Source: Vandiemenella viatica
Lineage: Eukaryota > Arthropoda > Insecta > Orthoptera > Morabidae
NCBI GenBank assembly: GCA_031002005.1
Contig: CM061914.1
Location: 195,070,685-195,134,684 of the forward strand
DNA: 64,000 bases
Direction: 5' to 3'
The notes beneath the pieces were generated by a model, which did not search any database, was not told the origin of the DNA, and worked only from the letters and a program-made list of their open reading frames with translations. The number at the start of each line of letters is the position of its first letter. Position 1 is the first letter of the stretch. The translations under genes and the position numbers were made by a program. Positions 42,917 through 54,894 of the stretch are shown one piece after another.

Positions 42917-44360
42917 CAGATCCGCCGGGAAAACTTACCATTACACAACAAATAAGAATGTAATATAGAAAACAAACAAGTTTTCCTTCTATTTGATTCA
43001 AATGTAGTTTTCTTACAAGCAATAAGACGTAAAATAAGAGTGAAGGGTCAAGTAATTTGGTATGAAATGCATAGAACTGTGTTGATGGAAAATATAGTAT
43101 AGTAGGTCTATATCTTATCTGAATCCTGATTTTTACAATTTTTTTGAAACAAATGTCGTACAGTGTATTGATAAATTTCAGTTGCTACAAACATGTTAAT
43201 GTAGAAATGGTCTAGCGGCTGGTTAGTTTGCGCCCACACTACATACTATTAAACCTATTTGTGATATCTTCAGAGTTGTCTTCAAATATCACTTTGAAAG
43301 CTGAGCAAGTCCAAAACTTTCAGCCTACGTTATGATGTGGAGGACTAAGTCCACTTTTGGTAATGGCCTTTCTCCACTGCTGTTTGTCACAATAAGTGTC
43401 AGGCAGGTTCACAGGTAAAAATCTGCTTAAAAAAAAAAAAAAAAAAAAAAATTGTTTACATGGTGCAGGCCAATAGGCTGTAGGCTAGATACCCTATGCC
43501 TAAATGCGGCCGTGACGTGTAACGTTCCCAGGTGCAAATGATAAGATGATCCATATCGATTAGTGTATGAGGTATGCATTTTTATAGTTTTTTCAGATTT
43601 TGTTTTCATCTCAAAACTGAAGATGAGAACGGTCGTAAAAATGGTATTTTCTCCAATAAACATATACTGTATTTAAAGCTTGGTGTCAAAGTTAAAATTT
43701 GATGTATCCTATGTCTCAAGATAGTGCGACACATTTATTTAGCATTACCTGAAAAGTACTGAATCGTTTTTAACCGAGTTTTCATAGTATGAAACATTAG
43801 GCATGTCTCTTTAATTTTCTTGGTATGCTACTTCACCTGGCGTTGGAGCTCAAAATTAAAATCTGTTCCGTACCTGTACAGTTTGAATATCAAACCTTAG
43901 AGATATTTTCCAAAACTGTTGTTAATGGTAAGTCTAAACATTCGTGGAAAAAGCAGTTGTTATGCATGGGATCTGTTAGCAGTCGGAGATTGTAGCTTCG
44001 TTGCCTGAGGACTTAGACGGCAAAGATGTTCTCTGGCATTGATATCCTAATTACTAATTTTCTTTCTTGCGTAGTTTCCTCTTCGTATTCAATACAGCCA
44101 TCTATGCAGTTTAAAGAATGCTTAGCCTAAATTTAAGGACGGCACCGGAATATGCGGTAATACGGCCATTATTTTTATGAAGTATGACGTATGCAACATA
44201 TAGTTGGTATTAAAAATTTTAAATTACTGCTCCGGAGTTATGAAACGTTACAAAAATAATAATAATAATTCCGTGTAGTTATGACCTGGTGACAGGGTTC
44301 CTATTGGCTGCGCATTCCGCCCCTGTCATAGCCGCATTAACCTAACCCGACAATCCTACC
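42917..44360. other. No gene recognised
   Basis: AT-rich; an A-run of about 20 at 43430-43450. No frame with recognisable content. Confidence 0.4.
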
Positions 44361-44364
44361 GGAT

Positions 44365-44557
44365 ACAAGGGAGCTACAGTTTAACGTGGAATCTCAACCA
44401 CGGAAGCGTTCTGGTGTACTTCACATTACACAGCAAGCTGTGCCAGAGGTGAAGGTCAGGTTAAGCGCCTTTGAAAATCCCCGCCGAGACAGGGATTCGA
44501 ACCGGGGACCTTTCGATCTCCAGTCAGACACTCTTAACCACTGGGCCAGCAGGCTGC
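44365..44557 (-). mobile_element. tRNA-derived SINE, family B
   Basis: On the minus strand it starts GCCTGCTGGCCCAGTGGTTAAGAG (A box) with B box GGTTCGAATCC. A unique body follows (GCGCTTAACCTGACCTTCACCTC, GAACGCTTCCGTGGTTGAGATTCC), unlike family A. The tRNA-like head does not have complementary acceptor ends, so it is not a tRNA gene. The tail is not poly(A)-like in this copy. Confidence 0.6.
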
Positions 44558-47500
44558 TTTATGAAACGTTGAAACACAAGACTTACCAAATGATTCAGTT
44601 CTGACGCTAACCTTTAAAACTGTGAAAATCCCATCGAATTATACTTAGTAGTTTTTGAACTTCTCTGGAATAGATTTCGTATTATAGACATGGATTTTCT
44701 GTATTTTGAACGTTGCGTTCCGTGTGACAAGGCTACATAAGTCGGTTTCTCCTGTGTGTGTGGCATGGTGCTCGTTTCCATTCTGATTTTCATAGACCCT
44801 TAAAAGTGGGCATTGATAAGTTGGTCGACAACGAAACTCTGCATCCGAAACGCTGAAGCACAGACGGAAGTAGCAGACGAGTTGGAAATTACTGGTAAGT
44901 TCTTAATGATCTCCTTTATTTTAAATTGTATTTTTAACAATTCCTTTCGTAATTCACATCAGAGTTTTTAATTGTTTGACTAACAAATAAAAAAATAGAT
45001 GCAAAAAACTGATCCCAGTACATACAACTAATATTCTGCTGGTGAGCTGATAGTTTGTGAATGTTTCCCTGATTTTCATAACTTTGCAGCTGCCTCTTCA
45101 ATCTGAAGCTGATGTCTTCCGGAAATCGGTTTCGAATTCCTTATTCTTTTTGGTTTGTCAAATATAGTTATACAGAATAGAAGCAATTCGAGTCGATTCC
45201 TCGGTCAATTCTACATCAATTACAGTTGATCTTTGGAAAATTAATTTTTTTTTTCACCCAGTTTGTGGTAAGTATATTCAAAAGTGCAACATCAGCGGAA
45301 GGTCTGTGATTTAATAAACGCATAGAAAAATATAGTTGTCTTCTCGCCTATGGTCTCGAAATAAAACTGAATTGTCAAATTTGTTCCAACAATTTTTTGA
45401 GTGCATAGCTTGGAGCCTAAAAATGCCATTGCTGAAGTTTACTCAATATCGTTATTTCGGTCATAAGCTCAGTCGTGAGAACGACTGAGTGGAAATATGA
45501 GAACAGGGCTTCCCTTTATGCTGCCAGTAGACCAGAGTCGTTGGTACTGCCGTGTATGTCGGTTGTAGAATTCATAAAGACTCAAAAATACGATATGAAC
45601 CCACACGAAAGGTGTAGTTCGTGGATGAAAGACTTTCCCCAATCGCCAAATATATTAAACACGAAGGTAACCCAGCGTATTTAGGCAGCCAGCCACGTGG
45701 CAAACAGGCACAAACATTATACAAAGATTTAAAGGATATGTTATGGCTCTGGGTAGATAAACTTTTCTTTTTTTGGATCTTACGAAAAAACGGGTTTAAG
45801 CCGATCAATTAAAATCCGAGGAAGATATTGGTGAAAACACGCCAAAGAGAGAGAAACAATTATAATTTTTGAAATTTTTTGAGATGAAATATTTTGCAGT
45901 AGGAAATCGCTGCTATTGTAGCAAGTTGTTGAAGCCTCAACTTGTAGACCAGTCCTGCAACTGATTCAGCACGTCGCCTTTAAGTGAATAGATTCGAAGT
46001 TACGTTAACACACACAAAAAGTGATTTTTTGTTCAAAATAAAGGATATTACAATAAGGGCGCAAGCTTTGAATTGTAAATAAAACATGGTTTTTCTGTAA
46101 AAAAAATATTGAAACATTTATTCATTTTTTTGAATTGTGTGTTGAACAGGCTACGACGGCTTTGCGGCACACGCATCTCTCCCGGTAAAATTTACAAAAA
46201 TGGTTCTGCATAAATGTCCCGGAATTTTGTTCGTACAGCGTTCAATTTCGATCCTTAATGATGGGTGGAAATTAGCTGCTTGACCGAAACTGAGACCTCG
46301 GAAAACTCCCAGCAAAAAAAAAAAAAAAAAAAAAAAAGTGGCGGCCAATTGTGGACACCAAACGGCAGAATCACCTTGCTGCTGAAACCACGTGACTTGC
46401 AGCTGACTGGGCTATCGTGTTCGATCACGTATTAGATGCCTCATTTTCAAAGAACAATGGCCCAGTGATTCGTCCAGGCCACAATACGCACCGATAGGTA
46501 GTTGCATTTGTTTCTGCAGTGCTACTCACGAGTCATGTGCCAGTGTCTTATCGGCTGCACATTAATGGGAACACTCTAGTAAATTTCGTAGGAGAAGGTA
46601 CTAGATTTAACATGTAAATACATTTATTTTACCTTGTAAAAGATTTGCTGTGAAAATACACCTTTTTATCTTATAAAACCCGTTAGAAAATATTTGATGT
46701 GAATTTTTTTTTTAACGCGTTAGCCAATTTTGAAACGTTCTATATCCCAGCATTAATTTTCCACTATTAGTCCAGTAATGATAAGTATCGTGCGGTGGCG
46801 TCGTTAATTTTGTACCAATAGTACAGGAATGAATTCATTAATGCCGCCTGGACCACAATGAAACGTAATTATCGCAAGCGATATTGCCTATAGCCAATTT
46901 CCGTTCCGTATGTATCGCTGTTACTGTGGTGCAGGCTGCATTCCAATCTAAACGCAAACGGCTACTGACGAAATTGTATTTTATAAATATTTTATTTCGT
47001 ATGCATGATTGTAATAGCAAGTAAAACCACGTGAGGAAATACAGGAGAACGGAATGAACTATAAATCAATGCATATGGGTCTAACGGGCTAAAGAATAGT
47101 TTCTAATGCGTTTCTGATTAAATCGAGTGCGTTTTCAAGTCACTTTTATTTCTCGGTAAACGATTAGTAACTACAATACGCTAATAAATAAAACACGCAG
47201 CCAATACGCCACTGACTGTGTCACACGTCACAACCAATTGCAAGCGACTATTAGTACTGCGCTCCACTAAATAAATATGTTTCTCGGCGTCATGTCTGAT
47301 TTCTATTGCTATCAAAATGAACTCTCAATTTGAATGTACTTCACCTTGGTTCTGCCCCATGTACTTTCCAATTTTTCTATTATTCTTTTCGCAGTTGATG
47401 AATTCGGAACATTATTTCTACCGAAAATATAACGTAACTTTACGAATCGTGGCAACCAAACTTTCACCATTTTGGCAGTAAATTTTAAAAATAAGGACGC

Positions 47501-47780
47501 GTGCTATTGTGTGGGGCTTGCTGTTTTATAACTCCTATCGACCTGTCACAATCATAAACAGCAAACTGGCGCGCGATTTAAATCTTGTGCTTAATGAAAC
47601 ATTGATGTTAAAGCGCAACGAAAAATCTTACACATCTACGAATTAACTATCATACTTTATCGGATACACAGCCATAGCCATAAACTCTATAATTTTAAAC
47701 TATCGGGGGAGAGTGGAAGGGGAAGAGTTAATAAACTTGTAGTGCCCATATTAAGGCCTCTGATGTGAAAGAGTATTATA
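44558..47780. other. Long stretch with nothing assigned
   Basis: AT-rich, with short frames only and A-runs at 46314-46337. 46790-46990 shares loose phrases with the interior of the 740-base element at 29608-30347 (CAGGCTGCATT...CAATCTAAAC), suggesting an old relative. No exon could be supported. Confidence 0.35.
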
Positions 47781-47784
47781 ACAA

Positions 47785-48507
47785 TCACGGGCGCCGACTC
47801 TGTGGGTGCTCGGGGGCTCCAGTACCCACGAGAAGTAAGCAGTGAACCTATAAACTAAGCAGTATCGACTTTGAGCGGTACCTGTATCACCGATCTAGTT
47901 CAGACGCCTTCCACGAGATCGAATGATTGAGGTTCACCTAAATGGGAGCACAAGCAAATCACAGATAATACAACGGGATCTGTCCTTTCTCCACTACTTT
48001 TCAACGTCCACACCGCAGACTTGCCATCCATTACCTCTAGGAAGTTTATATACGCCGATGACATAGTCATGACAGCACAATCTGACGACTTCAGAACATC
48101 TGAAGAAATTCCCACAGGTGACCTTCACAAACTGAATAACTACTTCAACACATGGCGCCTGAAACTGAGTATAAATAACCTAAAAAACGAGAAGCCCACT
48201 ATCGACCTCAAATAAAATTCGGAGACGAGTTACTGAAGTACAATCCTCATCCAAAATATCTAGGCGTGGTTCTGGACCGGTGATTGACATACAAGGTACA
48301 TATCCATAAAACAGCAGCAAAAGTAAAAACTCGAAATAACATCCTTCACAAACTCTCAGGAACGTGTTGTGGAGCACATGCCGCAGCTGTCAGAACATCA
48401 GCTCTTGCTCTGGTATACTCAACTGCTGAATACTGCAGTCCAGTATGGCTAAACAGCAGTCACACAAAAAAGATCGACGTCCAACTAAATGACACAATGA
48501 GAGCACC
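47785..48507 (+). mobile_element. Jockey-type LINE remnant
   Basis: Broken frames read VLSPLLFNVHTADLP then FIYADDIVMTAQS (catalytic YADD, about 48043-48080), KYLGVVLDR, KVKTRNNILHKLSG, and ALALVYSTAEYCSPVW with VQLNDTMR at the end. That is the C-terminal half of a jockey-like RT. Stops and frame shifts disable it. The first ~90 bases (47785-47880) may be unrelated. The family-A SINE follows immediately. Confidence 0.75.
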
Positions 48508-48637
48508 ACCGAGCGTGGTGGTGTAACGGTTAGCGTTCTGGCCTCGCATTCGGGAGGACGGCGGTTCGACTCCCGTCCGGGCATCCAGATTTGGGTTTTC
48601 CATGGTTTCCCCAAATCACTCCAGGCGAATGCCGCGA
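48508..48637 (+). mobile_element. tRNA-derived SINE, family A, 3'-truncated
   Basis: ACCGAGCGTGGTGGTGTAACGGTTAGCG, GGTTCGACTCCCGTCC, then CCATGGTTTCCCCAAATCACTCCAGG up to AATGCCGCGA, after which the sequence is different. It sits at the 3' side of the LINE remnant. Confidence 0.9.
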
Positions 48638-49055
48638 CCTTCCAATTCATCAGGACTGCACACATACAGCTCCAAATAAACTGAACGATCACTTGATAGG
48701 GAATATGCACGCAATTCAAATATTATATCTAGCATTTTTATTTGAAAACTTAGAATTACCGCTACAACGTTTTTCATATTTATTCGCGTTTTATTTATTA
48801 ATCTTAATTAATTGAGGGAAATATAACTTCGCAGAACGCAACGTTATTGGTCGAATCGAATCGTGACGTCAAATCACACGTTCATAATGTAAACGACGGC
48901 GTAGTTACTGGACGTTTTTATAATTTGTGATTGTGTTTAACTTTCATCGTAATTTATCAGCGTATTTGGTGAAATATTGCGTTCTTGCTAGATTATTCAT
49001 ACAGTAAATAATGAATGGAAGCTGTTTTGTAAAATAATATCACAAAAATTGTCAT
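48638..49055. other. No gene recognised; palindromic TGACGTCA site
   Basis: A CRE-like TGACGTCA at about 48864 precedes the candidate first exon below; otherwise nothing. Confidence 0.3.
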
Positions 49056-49056
49056 C

Positions 49057-49124
49057 ATGACAACTTATTTTGTATCAAATCCGGATTTTACAGTCGCTTA
49101 CGTCGGAGGAGTGAAAGCTGCAAG
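49057..49124 (+). CDS. Candidate short first coding exon
   Basis: ATG in a fair context (TCATCATGA) opens 22 codons reading MTTYFVSNPDFTVAYVGG and onward to a possible donor (GCAAG|GTATTT). No downstream exon was found and the peptide is not recognised. It could be a chance frame or part of a mobile element. Confidence 0.15.
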
Positions 49125-49870
49125 GTATTTTTGTATTATTAAATTTTTACGCTTTTAGTGCATTAGTTATGTATTAGATACACCTAATGTGAATCAAGGG
49201 ACATGTCGGAGTAACCGACAACGAAATTGCTGACAGTGGGAAATACGCATGTAACTCAAACAAATCACGTTGCCATCAATACGGCGTAATTTTTTTCTCA
49301 CAAAATCGTTTTTCAGAAATGAAGTCTTCATTAGTGTACGCCGGATTGTGTTTTGAAACCACAATCCGATGGAACATCCGCAAAGACTTCATTGCAATCA
49401 TACGCAACGAAAGTCTCCATTCTTACATTATTTGTTCACTTCGTTTTTTGATGCATTTTCAATAGAAATAGGTATTATATTTCATTTTCGTCGTTTCCAC
49501 TCTTGTATGTCGTCGAGAAGATGGTTCTTTTTCTTTAATCGATATGTTTAATTCCGTGAAGTGTTGGAGTGTTAATGGTGGACGTGACAAAAACAGATTC
49601 CCCTCCTAACCAAATTTCAATGGCTATTAGCGAGGCATATTAGGAAATCGTTGTTAATATATACTGGCCGAAATTGCATTTGTTGTATCTGTTAGAGGTA
49701 ATGTAATTTGTTTTAAAGCTGAAATAAAAAAATCATGCTTGATAATTTCTGCAGATAAAAATATCTGAAACTGCGGGAATTTAAACCTGGATTTGAAAAT
49801 TAGTGAGCGGACACCTTGTCGCCCAAGCCACGCTGGCTCTAGGTGATACAACGGTGTACCCAAAAAAAAA
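49125..49870. other. No gene recognised
   Basis: AT-rich with short frames. Confidence 0.4.
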
Positions 49871-49874
49871 AAAA

Positions 49875-50190
49875 AAAAATCGGAATTATTTTTAAAAAAC
49901 TACATATTTTCAATTTTCTTACAAAACAACCTCGTTACTTCAAAACACTCTCCATTATAACTAATACATTTGTCCCACCGGTGCTTCCACTCTTCGAAAC
50001 ATTCTCTGTAGTCATCTTCAGAAATGGCTGACAAAGTCGCACGGAGTCAGGTCAGGCGAGTAAGGTGCGTGGGGCAGCGGAACCATGCCATTTAAACTGC
50101 CCAACAGAGACAGCTGTGTGTGCAGGTGCATTGTCGTGGTGGAAGAACCAGTCTCCTGTCTGCCACAAATCATGACTTTTTTTTTTTTAC
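49875..50190 (-). mobile_element. Mariner-like transposase C-terminal remnant
   Basis: On the minus strand: WQTGDWFFHHDNAPAHTAVSV (second catalytic Asp region), then after frame changes ECFEEWKHRWDKCIS and YNGECFE, the normal end of a mariner-like transposase. The third catalytic Asp region is lost. An A-run at 49861-49878 lies next to it. Confidence 0.7.
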
Positions 50191-50705
50191 GAACACTGTT
50201 GCGTAATCTTCTTAAAACTTCCTAATAAAAGGTTTGATTTACGGTCTGATGTGGGGAAACAACTCTGAATGAACTAAGCCCTTGGTATCAGATGAGCATT
50301 GTTTTGATGTTTGATTTGACATGACGACTTTTTTTAAACTTTCGTATCTCACCAATTTTCATCTTAAATTATTTCGCAGTTTCAGGTACCCCCTTACACT
50401 TCAAGTCAAATGCTAGTTTGTGGTTAGGCTAATGTATTCCCTGTCGCGAAGTAGGCCTACCCATAATTTCTTCTACCAATATTCGTTCAGGCTTCATTTC
50501 AAATATGTCTTGTACTTAACGTGACCATTTATATTTTTCGACAGAGTGGTACGCCTGAGAAATTTAGTAAAAAAAATTGTTCATTATTAATTTTTATTAA
50601 AAAACGAAGAACACTTATAATAAGTATAATTTATTACGTGTTAGCTGAGTTACTTAGACTTAGTGTCTGACACCTGACGCCTCCTTCACATTAATCAGCA
50701 CGTAA
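50191..50705. other. No gene recognised
   Basis: AT-rich; no supported feature. Confidence 0.4.
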
Positions 50706-51885
50706 AGGGGCCCACTCACTTGCAGTTCGCCCGAAGGCCGGCGCCTCAGGGTGTCTTGCCGTGAGGCCAATTGTCGCCACACACACACACACACACACTG
50801 TCCGACCGCATGTGACGGCCTGCAGCCAAGTGGATCTCCGCTGTGTGGGGTGATTCATTGCCCCACAGATCGCCTGCAGGCCGTCGCCTCAAGGTGTCTT
50901 GCCTTGAGGCCAGTTTCCGTCACACACACGCAGTCCGACAGCATGTCGACACTTGCAGTCAAGTGGATTCCCTCCGTGTGTTATCGTGAGGTTAGGCCCG
51001 AAGGTCTGATATTCTGTGAGGTTTAAAGTTCGCCTTCGGGCCAAGATCGTATTGTGCATATTTTACAAAAGTTTTTTTATAACATGAGTGACAAACGATG
51101 TAATAAGCCAGACTTTATAACTGGATTGATAGATGTTTACAGAAACAATCCATGTTGGTGGAAAATTAAATCAAAACATTATCCAAACCGTCTCATGCGA
51201 GACAAGGCATATTCGTCATTGTTGAACTATTACAGAAGTTTTGATCAAAATGTCACAATAGATACAGTGAAAAACAAATTAAATACCTAAGGATCTCTTT
51301 TCGAAAAGAACTAAAAAAAGTAAACAGAAATAAAAGATCTGGAAGTGGCTCAGAGGAGATGTATACACCTACACTTTGGTACTTCAAACTGCTTCTGTTT
51401 ACTTCTGATCAAGAGGAAGCATTGCAACCAATTTCAACCGATAATGACGATGACATGGATGTAGAAGATTCTGATAATGAGGTAAGATTCGTTATTAAAT
51501 TCCACAATCATTATTATTGGGTTTTATTTGAAATTCCTATTGCAAGAAACCCAGAAACGTCTTTGCTGGCTTCTTGGATTTTCCAATAACACCAGCAATA
51601 TAACTAAAGCTGCTAACTTTTTTATTGTTTTTATTTACTATAATTTTATCAATATTTTGCACTGCGGCAACAGTGGTCGTTTGATGATTAAACTGTGGCT
51701 GAGGTGACGATCTGTATGCGAGTGGGTAACTTTGAGGTCGCCTGAAGGCCGTGACCTGTGAGGTCAATGCCTCAGGATATTGTCTTTCGGGTGGACTGAA
51801 TAATGTGTGGCCTTTATCGGCCAGCGCCTGACGACGCGACCCTCTGTCGACGGACTGCAGGCGAACTGCAAGTGAGTGGGCCCCT
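50706..51885. mobile_element. 1.18-kb DNA transposon carrying a MADF ORF
   Basis: Perfect inverted ends: AGGGGCCCACTCACTTGCAG at 50706 continues TTCGCC, and its inverse ends at 51885. Subterminal phrases built on GCCTGAGGC/GCCTCAGG and CTTGCC recur on both sides. The flanks are CACGTAA and AACGTG, so the target duplication could be ACGT or an altered TAA; it is not clear-cut. The only recognisable gene is a MADF-domain protein, the accessory DNA-binding type of PIF/Harbinger elements. No transposase lies between the ends. Confidence 0.8.
51084..51480 (+). pseudogene. MADF (Myb/SANT-like) protein of a Harbinger-like element, frameshifted
   Basis: The first frame, ATG 51084 to stop 51287-51289, encodes MSDKRCNKPDFITGLIDVYR and CWWKIKSKHYPNRLMRDKAY, the first two helices of a MADF domain with the conserved Trp. 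After a one-base frame change at about 51285, reading resumes with LRISFRKELKKV, SGSGS and TLWYFKLLLF, the third helix and 'W-W-Y-F' end of the domain. An acidic tail (DNDDDMDVEDSDNE) leads to a donor-like GAG|GTAAGA at 51481. MADF proteins of PIF/Harbinger elements bind DNA and help the transposase enter the nucleus. The lost base lies near TACCTAAGG. Domain call is firm; element class follows from it. Confidence 0.75.
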
Positions 51886-52004
51886 AACGTGTCGGATGTG
51901 AGTTGTATACGACAGACAGTACACTCTCAGAAGTCGTCAGACAAACTACAAGGTGCACGCGTGTAACTACTTCTAAAATGTTCGGAAACTTTTCAATGGA
52001 AGAA

Positions 52005-52160
52005 GAAGAAGAATCTGGTTATGTGGAAATTCCGTTTGTATAACAGAAAAAACCAGCTCAAACCCGAAAATTCTAATAAAGTAATATTGACTACATGCAT
52101 TTTACACAACTTCATAGAATATAACCATACCCATGTAAGTGAAAATTCAGTCGTTCTCTG
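52005..52160 (+). pseudogene. PIF/Harbinger transposase C-terminal fragment
   Basis: One frame reads WKFRLYNRKNQLKPENSNKV then ILTTCILHNFIEYN. This is the well-conserved end of Harbinger (DDE_Tnp_4) transposases, with the 'F-R-I ... PE ... CxLHN' pattern. It lies about 120 bases outside the right end of the MADF element. It is thus either from a different copy or a sign that a larger element once covered both. Confidence 0.65.
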
Positions 52161-52165
52161 AAAAA

Positions 52166-52446
52166 CGAAACACAAAAATTCGGCGGGTATCTGGGTATCC
52201 AACGTGCGTTCTAAGACAATTGAGACATGCTGATTCTGAATATGCGAACCGTTTGTCTCTATCACCCACCATTCTTGAGAGATAAATTACGAGAACTGCA
52301 GACACACAAGCAGTTAATTACAAGAGAAAATTAATACTATTTCCTCGCGCGTGAATCAAGAATTGCCACCGCAGCTTTAGCTCTGTGGCAGTTAAAATTA
52401 ATAATAGTAATGATGATGGTGAAAGGACGGCGTGCGTAGTAGTGTA
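52166..52446. other. No gene recognised
   Basis: No supported feature. Confidence 0.4.
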
Positions 52447-53493
52447 AGAGCTAGCAACGTCTTCGAGAAAGAATTTTAGGTCGGCTTGTGTTTTTACATT
52501 TCTTCTTTTATTGAAGTTGGGTGTGGACCTGGGAACAATACCGCGCATCCCTTCCGTCCAGGGAAAAATAGTGCATTTTAAAATCATTTTAAGAATTTTT
52601 TTCTTCTTAACAGTATAAATTTAAAATTGCCTAACAGTTTTGTCTCGTCAGATGCAATTAAAAAATAAAATAATTTTCAGACCATTTTAGTATAGCTGAA
52701 ATTTTAATATGATTTAGTTCTCTAATCAAAGATCATAACACAAATTTGCCAGCCAGAAATTCGGTTGCTTAAGTGAGCCAGACAAATTTAAGTCTCGGGG
52801 AATATAGGTAAGCTAGAAGAGTGGGGCCATTCAATAGTTTTTAAAACTAATAAAGCAAACAATTGTATTGTAAATATGGTGAATCATAATATATAAAAGA
52901 TAATCGGATATTTTTATAGATTATTGTTTTTCATCGCCGATCACTACGAAACTGAGTTTTCATTTTAAGAAACATAATACAACGAACATAGACTATCGAC
53001 GACATCTTAAAAAGTAGCATCTGTGGCAGCTTGTATCTTATGACGCCCTTTGACGCAACCATCGACTTAGATGCTTCAAACTTACCTATATTCCCCAAGA
53101 TTTAAATTTGTCTGGCTCTTTTAAGCAACCGAATTTCTGTCTGGCAAATATATGTTATACTTTGATTACAGAATTAAATCTTCAGCCGTACTAAAATTGT
53201 TTGAAAATTATTTTATTTTTTAATTGCATTTGGCGAGATCTTAGCAACGTGAAAACTGTCTGACAATTATAAATTTACACTGCTAAAAAGACAGAAAATT
53301 ATAATAAGAAAAGTTGTCTTAAAATTATTTCATAATGCATAATTTTTCCATGTATGGAAGGTATGCGCACAGGTAAACGCAACGGCTCCCAGGTGCCAGA
53401 CGTACCGCATCCATACACAACTACAGTAAGAATGGAAATATCAAAAAACCAGCCGACCTAAAGTGAACTTTTTCGCGACGTTGCTAGTTCTAG
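52447..53493. mobile_element. Foldback element, ~370-bp inverted arms
   Basis: Left arm 52447-52820 and right arm 53080-53493 are inverted, diverged copies. Examples are CTAGCAACGTC with GACGTTGCTAG, TTTAGGTCGGCT with AGCCGACCTAAA, GAAATTCGGTTGCTTAA with TTAAGCAACCGAATTTC, and CAGACAAATTTAA with TTAAATTTGTCTG. About 260 bases of AT-rich spacer separate them. No coding capacity; the ends and target duplication were not resolved. Confidence 0.75.
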
Positions 53494-54451
53494 GATTATA
53501 GGTTGCAAGCTGTAATCAGTGTCTGTGTTTCCGCCATGTGCTTGTAATTAGCTGTGATTTCATTATATGAAATTAATATCGGCATCGTCATACCAACCAA
53601 CGGTTTCAGAGGTATTCAGTTTAGCGGAAAAATATCTACATAATAATTTAGAATTTAGTATTTTATTAAAAATCAGTTAAAGACTGTGTTTTATCTCGAA
53701 TTTTGCATAGGAATGGTATTTTTTCCCGGTAAAACCACCAGATTGCATCTTTCAACAACAAAGAAACGCATGACGATTTTACTAGTAAATTAAATTGTAC
53801 GCTTCAACAAAACAATCTTTAACAAATGAAATTCGTGGATTTCGCGGCTCGACTAATTCCAGCACGAACACCACGCCGACCACCCGCCTTTCCACCGCGA
53901 GTCCAAACTAGCAACAACACGCAATTCATTGTTACTCTTGTAGCGGGACGTTTGCTGTTTTTTTTTAACAAAAAAAAAAAAAAAAAAAAAGAAGAGATGG
54001 CAGGCTTATTTAAGCGACGATGTGCCGAATTTTGTATAAAAACACAGACGCACATACACACCGTTTTAAAGCTTGCGGAAGTTCCGCAATTGTGGTTGTG
54101 GGCCTCCATTTGAATGCTAGTATACACTGCCTGATAAAAAGAACAACAACCCAGAAGAAAAGGAGGAAATTAAAGTTGACAGTTCGTGATATGTCAGTAA
54201 TGATAGTCACTTCAGTACTTCTGTAAAATCATTTGAGAACCTCTTTTTTTGTTTAATTACGTGGTTCCTGCACTGCCTACCGTCTTGCTTTTAAATCTTT
54301 TGTCCCACTGTTTATTGATGTCTTGCACCTGTTCCTATCATCATTTGTGTTTTATACATGCTGTAATTTTTCATCTTTTTATATGTTATTCATTTTATCT
54401 CTCCTATATTGTCATTTGGATAAAGGAAACAAAGAAACTGCCGCGAGGCAA
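53494..54451. other. No gene recognised
   Basis: Overlapping short frames on both strands at 53819-54127 span an A-run (53970-53990) and are probably chance. Confidence 0.35.
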
Positions 54452-54894
54452 TGAAAATAAGATAGGATAGGGAAAATAAACAGTTACCCGTCACTTACCA
54501 CAGATGAAGGCAGGAGGGCGAAACACGTAAAAACACAAAAACAAAAGAATTACACAATATTTCGACTTTTCAGTCTTACTCATGTAGGAGGCGAGACATA
54601 TGGCAGGGGGAAAGATGTGGTCACATCCGAGCCCGCCACATGAATGAAGCACAGGCGGAAAACGCGTGGTAGTGGAAGAATTGTCGAGAGGGGGGGGGGG
54701 GGGGGAACAGGCTTGACCAGCGATAAAAGTGAAACAAATAAATATAATGTCTGTGTAGCTTAGTTCAAAAAGTTATAAATACATACAAAAAATAAAAAAT
54801 AAAATAAATAAATAAAGAAGGGAAAAAAAAATATATATATAAAAAAAAAAAATAACCGACTGTAAAATGAAATGAGAGATGGCAAGTGACAGGT

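Noticed and set aside
44479..44557. tRNA gene on the minus strand
   Set aside because: A and B boxes are present but the acceptor ends do not pair; it continues into a SINE body.
44790..44895. Possible exon with acceptor TTTTCATAG and donor ACTG|GTAAGT
   Set aside because: All three frames contain a stop between the acceptor and donor, so it cannot be an internal coding exon; the donor alone is not enough.
53819..54127. Overlapping 95- and 102-codon frames on both strands
   Set aside because: Both pass through a long A-run coding poly-Lys or poly-Phe and show no motif.
54500..54540. Hammerhead-like CAGATGAAGG...GGGCGAAACACG near the outer end of the Penelope palindrome
   Set aside because: The first invariant bases differ (CAGATGA instead of CUGANGA) and the stem II strands are not complementary.
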